Positions 57,341-64,000 of a stretch of 64,000 bases of DNA are shown here, one piece after another. The DNA is from Parapedobacter composti. GTDB lineage: Bacteria; Bacteroidota; Bacteroidia; Sphingobacteriales; Sphingobacteriaceae. The translations under genes and the position numbers were made by a program. Below the pieces are notes generated by a model. It had not been told where the DNA came from. It ran no database searches and was given only the letters and a program-made list of their open reading frames with translations. The stretch is from the NCBI RefSeq assembly GCF_900112315.1, contig NZ_FOLL01000021.1:1-64000 (forward strand). The letters run 5' to 3'. Every line of letters starts with the position of its first letter. The first letter of the stretch is position 1.

Positions 57341-59269
57341 TCAATTCCCTATGACAAAAAACTCCACGCGCCTGTTCCACTGGTGTTCCTCTTCGGTACA
57401 TTTTACGCCTTTGGCACAGTGATTGGCCAACTTTGTAAATCCGTAGCCTTTTGCCACCAAGCGATCCCTGGAAATACCCTTTTGCACCAAGTACTCCACC
57501 GCAGAGTCGGCCCGCCGCTGAGTCAGCTTCATGTTGTAGTCGTGGCTTCCCCTCGAATCGGCGTGTGCGCTGAGTTCAATCCGGGCGGATGGATCACTGT
57601 TCAGGAATGCAGCAATCTTATCCAGCTCAAGCGCCGCGTCTGGACGGATATCGGCCTTGTCGAAATCAAAATAGATGTTACGGAGCACCACTACCTCCCT
57701 AACTTCCACCGGCGCCAAATAGATATCCCTTTTTAGCGTTGTGCTGCTATCGAGTCCCTTCGTAGAGAACGACAAAGGCGTGAACGGCCGGAAGCCTGTT
57801 TGTTCAGCAGTAAGGGTATAGTCCGTGTTTTCCGCCAAATTAAACTTGAATTTACCGTCGGCGCCTGCATGTACCACCACCACGTCGGCCTCGTTACCGA
57901 CCGGAGTGAGTGCTACACGTGCTCCTGTGACCGGAAGCTTGGTCTTCTCATTATACACCCCTCCCTCCAGATCAATTTGCACGACCTTATTCAGGTTAAA
58001 CCAATAGATATCGTCAGCCCCCTGTCCGCCGCTCCTGTTGGACGCCATATAGCCTTCAAGTTCTTTATCAAACCGGATAGAAAAGTCGTCGTAAGGCGAA
58101 TTAAAAGGGAAACCGAGATTAACAGCCCTTGTTGCACTGCCGTTTCTGGTTAACCGATATACATCCAATCCGCCCATACCCAAATGGCCATCTGAAGAAA
58201 AATAGAAATCGCCTTTATCATCAATACTGGGAAACCTTTCATTCCCGGAGGTATTGACACCGGCCCCCATGTTGACCGCATCGCCCCAGCTTCCGTCTGC
58301 CTGGCGCACCACATAATATATATCGGTGCCGCCGTGGCCGTCGGGCATATCCGACACGAAATATAGCGTGTCGCCCGAAACACTCAGGAACGGATCTCCC
58401 ACAGACCACTTGGTCGCATTGTTATAGCGAAAGGGAGTCGCATTTTCACCCCAGTTAGCGGCATCCAATGTGTTGGAAAAAATCTCGATATTGACGGTCA
58501 CATCCTTTCCTGCATTACGCCGCTCTTCCCGGGTCAGTTTACGGGTTACTGCGAAATAGACCTCATTACGTTTATTCGAAAATGTAGCTGGGCCAAAGTG
58601 ATTGGCGCCATCGCCCCAACGCGCATCTATTTTGCTCACCGCATTATCCTTGAACCGATACATAGAAAGGTAAGGATTACCGGTCCAACCGTAAATCACG
58701 TCAGGTTGGTCGGCTCCATCAAACCGGTCGGAAGCAAAATAAAACCCATCCGGCCCCTTTGTTGCGCCGAAGTCAGCCTGCGGGCTGTTGACCGCGCGGT
58801 GGTTTCTTATTTCGACCGACTTCACTGGATTTTCTACCCATACAATAGCCGAATCGCATGAAGCGTACAATACCTCCAGCTCCTGCGGCGTGATGATTCC
58901 CTCCGCCTTTAGCGCTACCCGCTGGTATTGTGCTTTAGCCTCTCTGAACTTTGAATTATTGCGAAGCACGTGTCCATACATCAAAACATGCGCAATCTTT
59001 GCTTCATCGTGATTGGCCAATCGCGCATACCATGTCTCCGCTTCCCGGTAATTCCGTATATTATAATACGACTCGGCAAGGCGTTCGGCAGTGCGTATAT
59101 CCGGTTTCGTTTCATACGCACGCTGGTAAAGTTCAATCGCCTTGATGAAATTGAACGCGTCGAATTCTCGGTCAGCAGATTTCAGCAAGGAATACTGCGC
59201 GTGAAGCGGTATGGCCGCCAGCAGGCACAGTCCCAAGATCAAATTAACCTTATTGTTGAAAAATTTCAT
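57341..59269 (-). CDS. PorE-like OmpA family protein (TPR, propeller, CRD, OmpA)
   Basis: Outer-membrane-associated, peptidoglycan-binding protein, 642 aa, with the domain order known from type IX secretion PorE and its relatives. Signal peptide (LILGLCLLAAIPLHAQ); TPR helices ~25-135 (FIKAIELYQRAYETKPDIRT, EAETWYARLANHDEAK); a PD40-type beta-propeller ~170-420 (GPDGFYFASDRFDGADQPDV, DTLYFVSDMPDGHGGTDIYY, GDFYFSSDGHLGMGGLDVY); a carboxypeptidase-regulatory domain ~430-520; and a C-terminal OmpA domain (IYFDFDKADIRPDAALELDK, SAHADSRGSHDYNMKLTQRR). It is the last gene of the adhesin-PorP-OmpA set and probably helps anchor or export the giant surface protein encoded first. Confidence 0.88.
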   Translation of the reverse strand: MKFFNNKVNLILGLCLLAAIPLHAQYSLLKSADREFDAFNFIKAIELYQRAYETKPDIRTAERLAESYYNIRNYREAETWYARLANHDEAKIAHVLMYGHVLRNNSKFREAKAQYQRVALKAEGIITPQELEVLYASCDSAIVWVENPVKSVEIRNHRAVNSPQADFGATKGPDGFYFASDRFDGADQPDVIYGWTGNPYLSMYRFKDNAVSKIDARWGDGANHFGPATFSNKRNEVYFAVTRKLTREERRNAGKDVTVNIEIFSNTLDAANWGENATPFRYNNATKWSVGDPFLSVSGDTLYFVSDMPDGHGGTDIYYVVRQADGSWGDAVNMGAGVNTSGNERFPSIDDKGDFYFSSDGHLGMGGLDVYRLTRNGSATRAVNLGFPFNSPYDDFSIRFDKELEGYMASNRSGGQGADDIYWFNLNKVVQIDLEGGVYNEKTKLPVTGARVALTPVGNEADVVVVHAGADGKFKFNLAENTDYTLTAEQTGFRPFTPLSFSTKGLDSSTTLKRDIYLAPVEVREVVVLRNIYFDFDKADIRPDAALELDKIAAFLNSDPSARIELSAHADSRGSHDYNMKLTQRRADSAVEYLVQKGISRDRLVAKGYGFTKLANHCAKGVKCTEEEHQWNRRVEFFVIGN

Positions 59270-59320
59270 GTATCGGTATTATTTTGGTGATGGATCAGCA
59301 TTGATTTAAACAGCATCATA

Positions 59321-60283
59321 TCAGAAATAACGCGGCGTGCGCACCCGTTGTGTTCCCTTAATCAACGAGTAGCCCAATGATATTTCATGCGTACTTCCTA
59401 CCTGATTACTTATCTTATTAAGCGCATAATCGAAGGAATACCCTATACGGAACTGACCCGCTGCAACGAATTCAGCAAGCGCAATGACGGAATTCGGTCT
59501 CCTCAGTCCATCACTCAGCCGCTGTCCGTTTGAAAGTGCCGTCCGGTACGAGAGTCCGAGGGTAAACTGATCCGCAAAGATTGCCGCAGCATTAAAATCG
59601 GTTGTCCAAGCACGTCTCCCTGCGTTATGCGCGGTTTTAACCAGAACAGAAGGTTTCAGCAAAATGTCGGTTGCCAACGGAACGATCCCTCCTCCGTTAA
59701 AATAATACTGGGTAACCGGAGGGATACGAGTACTACTATTGCCTTCATTGAATATCAGGTTCGAAATGAGGTTATCTACGCCAACGCCGGCAAAAAACCT
59801 GCTGGTAGAATAATGGATACCGAAACGTGCATCGGGCAAAAACGAATTTTCGATATTTACTGCCTCCGGATCAGTTGTTCGAGCACGGGCATTATCAAAA
59901 CCGGAATGAATGACCCCCAATCCCAATCCAAACGCTAGCCTATCCTCGGGATCCCACCCTACTCTCAGTCGATATGCATAGTTGGCATACGCGTAAATAC
60001 GCTTCTCCAATCCCACGCGATCACTCATCAAATTAAATCCCAACCCCACGTTATCACTTGCCGCGCGCATATCTGCCGCCAAGGCCAGTGTTTGCGGACC
60101 GTCGGGCATACCCGTCCACTGCGATCGGAAATAAGTATGGAAATTAACGGGTCCCCGATAACCGGCGTACGCTGGGTTAATATACAGGCCGTTGAACATG
60201 TATTGGCTGTATTGTGCCACCTGCTGGGCAGACACTTGAGCAGTCGAGGCAGTTATCAGTAATAGAAAAAAATACTTCTTCAT
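59321..60283 (-). CDS. PorP/SprF family type IX secretion membrane protein
   Basis: Outer membrane barrel protein of the PorP/SprF family, 320 aa. Signal peptide MKKYFFLLLITASTAQVSAQ is followed by the family beginning QVAQYSQYMFNGLYINPAYA, then FRSQWTGMPDGPQTLALAAD, LGFNLMSDRVGLEKR and an end QFRIGYSFDYALNKISNQ with TQRVRTPRYF. In type IX secretion, proteins with a type B (gliding-associated) C-terminal domain need a dedicated PorP/SprF-like partner, which often lies directly next to the cargo gene, as here. Gap to the adhesin gene 81 bp; to the OmpA gene 51 bp. Confidence 0.92.
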   Translation of the reverse strand: MKKYFFLLLITASTAQVSAQQVAQYSQYMFNGLYINPAYAGYRGPVNFHTYFRSQWTGMPDGPQTLALAADMRAASDNVGLGFNLMSDRVGLEKRIYAYANYAYRLRVGWDPEDRLAFGLGLGVIHSGFDNARARTTDPEAVNIENSFLPDARFGIHYSTSRFFAGVGVDNLISNLIFNEGNSSTRIPPVTQYYFNGGGIVPLATDILLKPSVLVKTAHNAGRRAWTTDFNAAAIFADQFTLGLSYRTALSNGQRLSDGLRRPNSVIALAEFVAAGQFRIGYSFDYALNKISNQVGSTHEISLGYSLIKGTQRVRTPRYF

Positions 60284-60327
60284 GTCGTTATCTTTTATTC
60301 GATATGGTCAAAACAGCATATTTTAAG

Positions 60328-60357
60328 AACCTGCCGGACCGTGAAGCCCGGCAGGTT
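60328..60357 (-). terminator. Hairpin after the giant surface protein gene
   Basis: AACCTGCCGG (60328-60337) and CCGGCAGGTT (60348-60357), 10 bp perfect stem. On the minus strand the tail is CTTAAAATATG, not a clean T-run, so read-through into porP is likely. Confidence 0.55.
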
Positions 60358-60364
60358 ACTTCAT

Positions 60365-63300
60365 TTAACGGCCTGTCACTCTAATGATGGCCACTGCCCC
60401 TTTATAAGTCCGCCATTCACCGTTGTTATTACCGCGAACGCGCAGGATATAGTAGTAGGTACCCTCGGCGAGTGAGCCACCGTCCCAATCATTATTATAG
60501 TTCGTGCTCTTGTACACCTGATTACCCCACCTGTTGAGTATCAACAATTCCCTGCCTTGGTATTGCATCAGATTTTTGATGACAAACCGATCATTCAGTC
60601 CGTCGCCGTTCGGTGTGAACAAGTTCGGGATCTCCAGGGCGGCATCCACTGGGATAGGATTGGTCTCATCCTCATCATCCGGGTCTTCATCTTCCGGATC
60701 ACGACCTGGGCTCCACACGGCGATACCATTGGTAATGGTTCCCGTTGCTGTTTCGGCTACCGTTGCTGTTACCCGAACCACAATCGTTGCACCTACATCT
60801 ACCGTACCGGTTGTGGTAATGGTTGCTTGGTTGCCCGAACCGCTTATGGTTGCCGCTCCCGATACGATTTCATAACCCGTAACCGTAACGCCAGCTCCTG
60901 GACGTTCTTCCAGTGCGATTTGCCTATCGGCCGCTATTGACATCGGACCGTTATTGGTAATGGTCACCGTAAAGGTGGTAGACTGCCCTGCCGTTACCAG
61001 CGACTGGTCGGCAACTTTCTCGATAGTGAGCGTGTATGGCCGATCTACAGGTATCTCCGGTGTCTCATCTTCATCGTCTTCATCTTCCGTATCCGGGTTC
61101 CTGTCGGGAGCCCATACTGCAATACCGTTGGTAATGGTCGTTCCGGCAGGCGCAGTAACATCCGCACTTACCACTACCGTGATAGTACCTCCACTTGGTA
61201 TAGCGGACGTTGCTGTCAGCTCCGCAGCGTTACCAGTACCTGCCACTGTCGCATTACCTGCTGTTACCTCGTAACCTGTGATGACAACGCCATTTCCAGG
61301 ATGTTCCCTCAAGCTGATTACCTGGCCTGCGGCAATGGTTGACGGACCGTTGTTCGTAACGGTTACCGTAAACGAAGTACTTCCGCCAGATATTACACGC
61401 GCATCATCAGCCACTTTGGTAATGCTCAGGGCGTAGTTGCGATCAACCGGAATTTCCGGCGTATCATCCTCGTCGTCCGGAGTATCATCGTCAGGGTCTT
61501 TATCCGGACCCCAGACGCTGATGCCGTTGGTGATGGTAGCAGGCGCATCCGCATCGATAGCTGCCGTCACTTTCACTACGATGGTTTCACCCACCGCGAT
61601 AGCTTCCGTAGTGGCAACTGTTGCACTATTGGCATCGCCGCTGATGGTTGCATTACCAGAGGTTACTGCATAACCGGTTATCGTTACTCCTTGACCTGGC
61701 CGTTCGCGCAATGCCAGTTGTTTGTTGCTTGCAATCGGCGACGGTCCGTTGTTCGTAATCGTTATTGTAAATGTAGTGGTCTCTCCGGCCACTACCCGGC
61801 TTTGATCGGCCACTTTGGTGACGCTCAATTGCGATACCGGTATGGGCACCACGGGATCGTCCGGTGTATCCTCGTTGTTGTCCTTATCCGGGTCATGCTC
61901 GTCGCCCGTCACGCTTGCGTAGTTAATGTAATCACCGGCCGCCAGTACACGTGCCGTGATGGTCAGCGTCTGGCTTGCGCCATTGGCCAGGTTACCCACA
62001 GCCCAGGTGCCTGCAGCCGCATCGAACGTGCCAACCGTAGCCGTAGCGCTCACGTAAGTGTAGCCTGTCGGAAGCTCGTCCGTAACCACCACACCTGTAG
62101 CGTCACTCGGCCCGTTGTTGGTCACGACAACCGTAAAGACCACGTTGTCGCCAACGTATGGGGTGATATTATCCACTGTCTTGACAATGGCAAGGTCGGT
62201 CACCGGAACCGGTACCACCGGATCGTCCGGTGTATCCTCGTTGTTGTCCTTATCCGGGTCATGCTCGTCGCCCGTTACGCTTGCGTAGTTAATGTAATCA
62301 CCGGCCGCCAGTACACGTGCCGTGATGGTCAGCGTCTGGCTTGCGCCATTGGCCAGGTTACCCACAGCCCAGGTGCCTGCAGCCGCATCGAACGTGCCAA
62401 CCGTAGCTGTAGCGCTCACGTAAGTGTAGCCTGTCGGAAGCTCGTCCGTAACCACCACGCCTGTGGCCGCACCCGGCCCATTATTGGTGACGGTGATGGT
62501 GAACACCACGTTGTCTCCAACATATGGATTGGTGTTATCCACTGTTTTCACCACAGCCAAATCTGTACAGACTCGCGCGGTGAAGGTTACCGAAGTTCTG
62601 TCGGCGGCCGGCGTTTCACAAACGCCGTTGCCGCTTACACCAACATAGTAAGTATGCGTACCAGCAGCAATACCGGCCAATACAAGCTCTCCGTTTGCTC
62701 CTCCTGATACCGGGTTTCCTGCGGCATCATACCAATGGAATACCGGATCCGCAATACCAGCACCCACGGCCAATGTTGCCCGCAACGTAACGTTGCCTCC
62801 GGCGTCGATGCAGACATTTCCAGTTGCATCAGCGCCCGCTACGGTGATACCGTCGATGGCATCGGCGGCGGCGTTCGGGTTAACCGTTACCGTAAGCTCG
62901 GCAGCCGTGTTCGGCGCATTCTCGCACACGCCATCGCCGCTTACCGTCACATAGTAGGTCGTCGTTACAGACGGCGACACCGTCAGGTCAGTAATCTCCG
63001 TGGTCAACGCCGCATCCGCATAGAACCGGAATACAGCATTCGCAACCGCGCTCGTCGCTGAAAGCGTAACGCTCTCGCCCGCACAGATGGTCGCGTCGTT
63101 CACCGTGATGTCCCCTGCAGTGGCACGCGGGGTAACCGTTACCGTAAGCTCGGCAGCCGTGTTCGGCGCATTCTCGCACACGCCATCGCCGCTTACCGTC
63201 ACATAATAGGTCGTCGTTACAGACGGCGACACCGTCAGGTCAGTAATCTCCGTGGTCAACGCCGCATCCGCATAGAACCGGAAGACAGCGTCCGCAACCG

Positions 63301-64000
63301 CGCTCGTCGCCGAAAGCGTAACGCTCTCGCCCGCACAGATGGTCGCGTCGTTCACCGTGATGTCCCCTGCAGTGGCACGCGGGGTAACCGTTACCGTAAG
63401 CTCGGCAGCCGTGTTCGGCGCATTCTCGCACACGCCGTCGCCGCTTACCGTCACATAATAGGTCGTCGTTACAGATGGCGACACCGTCAGGTCAGTAATC
63501 TCCGTGGTCAACGCCGCATCCGCATAGAACCGGAATACAGCATTCGCAACCGCGCTCGTCGCTGAAAGCGTAACGCTCTCGCCCGCACAGATGGTCGCGT
63601 CGTTCACCGTGATGTCCCCTGCAGTGGCACGCGGGGTAACCGTTACCGTAAGCTCGGCAGCCGTGTTCGGCGCATTCTCGCACACGCCGTCGCCGCTCAC
63701 CGTCACATAGTAGGTCGTCGTTGCAGACGGCGACACCGTCAGGTCAGTAATCTCCGTGGTCAACGCCGCATCCGCATAGAACCGGAAGACAGCGTCCGCA
63801 ACCGCGCTCGTCGCCGAAAGCGTAACGCTCTCGCCCGCACAGATGGTCGCGTCGTTTACCGTAATGTCCCCTGCCGTGGCACGCGGGGTAACCGTTACCG
63901 TAAGCTCGGCAGCCGTGTTCGGCGCATTCTCGCACACGCCGTCGCCGCTTACCGTCACATAATAGGTCGTCGTTACAGACGGCGACACCGTCAGGTCAGT
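60365..64000 (-). CDS. Giant repeat-rich surface protein with type B sorting domain (5' end outside window)
   Basis: C-terminal 1211 residues of a larger secreted protein; the frame stays open to the window edge, so the start and signal peptide are outside. From the N-terminal side: at least four 84-residue Ig-like units (TATICAGESVTLSAT-like core DATICAGESVTLSATSAV), a related unit, two near-identical 122-residue DUF11 units (VTNNGPGAATGVVVTDELPT), then three further DUF11-like units (SVTKVADQSRVVAGETTTFT, DEDDTPEIPVD linkers). The end is a gliding motility-associated (CHU_C, type B) sorting domain: IPNLFTPNGDGLNDRFVIKN, LLILNRWGNQVYKS, WDGGSLAEGTYYYIL. This targets it to type IX secretion, with PorP/SprF downstream. 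Likely an adhesin or matrix protein; ligand unknown. Confidence 0.9.
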   Translation of the reverse strand, partial: TDLTVSPSVTTTYYVTVSGDGVCENAPNTAAELTVTVTPRATAGDITVNDATICAGESVTLSATSAVADAVFRFYADAALTTEITDLTVSPSATTTYYVTVSGDGVCENAPNTAAELTVTVTPRATAGDITVNDATICAGESVTLSATSAVANAVFRFYADAALTTEITDLTVSPSVTTTYYVTVSGDGVCENAPNTAAELTVTVTPRATAGDITVNDATICAGESVTLSATSAVADAVFRFYADAALTTEITDLTVSPSVTTTYYVTVSGDGVCENAPNTAAELTVTVTPRATAGDITVNDATICAGESVTLSATSAVANAVFRFYADAALTTEITDLTVSPSVTTTYYVTVSGDGVCENAPNTAAELTVTVNPNAAADAIDGITVAGADATGNVCIDAGGNVTLRATLAVGAGIADPVFHWYDAAGNPVSGGANGELVLAGIAAGTHTYYVGVSGNGVCETPAADRTSVTFTARVCTDLAVVKTVDNTNPYVGDNVVFTITVTNNGPGAATGVVVTDELPTGYTYVSATATVGTFDAAAGTWAVGNLANGASQTLTITARVLAAGDYINYASVTGDEHDPDKDNNEDTPDDPVVPVPVTDLAIVKTVDNITPYVGDNVVFTVVVTNNGPSDATGVVVTDELPTGYTYVSATATVGTFDAAAGTWAVGNLANGASQTLTITARVLAAGDYINYASVTGDEHDPDKDNNEDTPDDPVVPIPVSQLSVTKVADQSRVVAGETTTFTITITNNGPSPIASNKQLALRERPGQGVTITGYAVTSGNATISGDANSATVATTEAIAVGETIVVKVTAAIDADAPATITNGISVWGPDKDPDDDTPDDEDDTPEIPVDRNYALSITKVADDARVISGGSTSFTVTVTNNGPSTIAAGQVISLREHPGNGVVITGYEVTAGNATVAGTGNAAELTATSAIPSGGTITVVVSADVTAPAGTTITNGIAVWAPDRNPDTEDEDDEDETPEIPVDRPYTLTIEKVADQSLVTAGQSTTFTVTITNNGPMSIAADRQIALEERPGAGVTVTGYEIVSGAATISGSGNQATITTTGTVDVGATIVVRVTATVAETATGTITNGIAVWSPGRDPEDEDPDDEDETNPIPVDAALEIPNLFTPNGDGLNDRFVIKNLMQYQGRELLILNRWGNQVYKSTNYNNDWDGGSLAEGTYYYILRVRGNNNGEWRTYKGAVAIIRVTGR
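61850..62577 (-). repeat. Two near-identical DUF11 units, 366-bp period
   Basis: Identical stretches recur 366 bp (122 codons) apart: for example CCGGTGTATCCTCGTTGTTG begins at 61861 and again at 62227. Differences are concentrated at the ends of the units (GAATGVV against SDATGVV in protein). A recent internal duplication in the giant surface protein. Confidence 0.85.
62883..64000 (-). repeat. 252-bp tandem repeats in the surface protein, alternating in two subtypes
   Basis: The string ACCGTTACCGTAAGCTCGGC recurs at 62883, 63135, 63387, 63639 and 63891, exactly 252 bp (84 codons) apart, and the array continues past the window edge. The units alternate between coding ADAVFRFY and ANAVFRFY, with linked silent changes, so the larger repeat unit is 504 bp. 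Confidence 0.95.

Noticed and set aside
61691..62707. 338-codon frame antisense to the DUF11 repeats
   Set aside because: Its internal repetition only mirrors the repeats of the surface protein on the opposite strand.
62883..64000. CRISPR-like periodicity
   Set aside because: The regular repeats are 252 bp long, have no spacers and are coding in frame; they are protein-domain repeats.

Overview
The window comes from a Bacteroidota chromosome of roughly even base composition, most likely Sphingobacteriaceae (Parapedobacter- or Pedobacter-like; the genus is an inference). The signs are a SusC/SusD pair, several TonB-linked receptors, a GLPGLI protein, PorP/SprF and a gliding-type C-terminal sorting domain (type IX secretion), a lipoprotein TamA homologue (TamL), and Bacteroidota promoters (TTG/TTTG, about 19-20 bp, TAnnTTTG) in front of many genes. 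No rRNA, tRNA, CRISPR array, transposase or phage gene was seen. Most of the window is ordinary chromosomal core and accessory metabolism.

Layout. 0.3-5.2 kb (minus): PQQ-type sugar dehydrogenase, GLPGLI protein and its TonB-like barrel partner. 5.4-8.8 kb (plus): M20 dipeptidase, PlsC-type acyltransferase, ABC ATPase and a small DUF2795 protein. 9.0-10.5 kb (minus): tatD and tcdA. 10.5-14.4 kb (plus): trpD-trpF-trpB-trpA behind a complete attenuator whose 15-residue leader peptide has three consecutive Trp codons; trpE, trpG and trpC are not here. 14.9-19.4 kb: a probable metal-acquisition module (HYC_CC_PP protein, TonB receptor with two HMA domains, HAEPLYID-type protein). The receptor is preceded by a 110-nt element that folds on paper into a three-way junction ending five bases before the start codon. 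19.5-21.8 kb (minus): maf, a KdsC-like HAD protein that has lost its catalytic residues, and floA, with a possible small RNA between the last two. 21.9-24.3 kb: an outer-membrane barrel-like protein and a GNAT-like protein. 24.3-30.7 kb: a four-gene signalling operon (CHASE3/GAF hybrid kinase with three receivers, CheR, CheB, and a REC-kinase-REC protein). 30.8-35.4 kb: azurin, two different dihydrolipoyl dehydrogenases, a thioesterase and DUF3817. 35.6-37.7 kb: an actin-like ATPase whose phosphate-1 motif is at the C terminus, and a LacI regulator. 37.9-47 kb: tamB-tamL, mdh, a retropepsin-like protein and an FG-GAP gene remnant.

47.3-55.7 kb (minus) reads as one ribonucleoside/ribose utilisation operon: ribokinase, sugar transporter, SusC, SusD and a lipoprotein nucleoside hydrolase. 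A helical-repeat protein diverges from it and is a candidate regulator. 57.3-64 kb (minus) is a type IX secretion cargo locus: a giant repeat-rich surface protein (5' end outside the window), PorP/SprF and a PorE-like OmpA protein.

The most unusual items are the apparently circularly permuted actin-like protein, the three-way-junction leader before the HMA-TonB receptor, the trp attenuator, the catalytically dead KdsC homologue, the small RNA next to floA, and the 504-bp higher-order repeat in the adhesin. All readings are by eye; no alignment, folding or database search was run.
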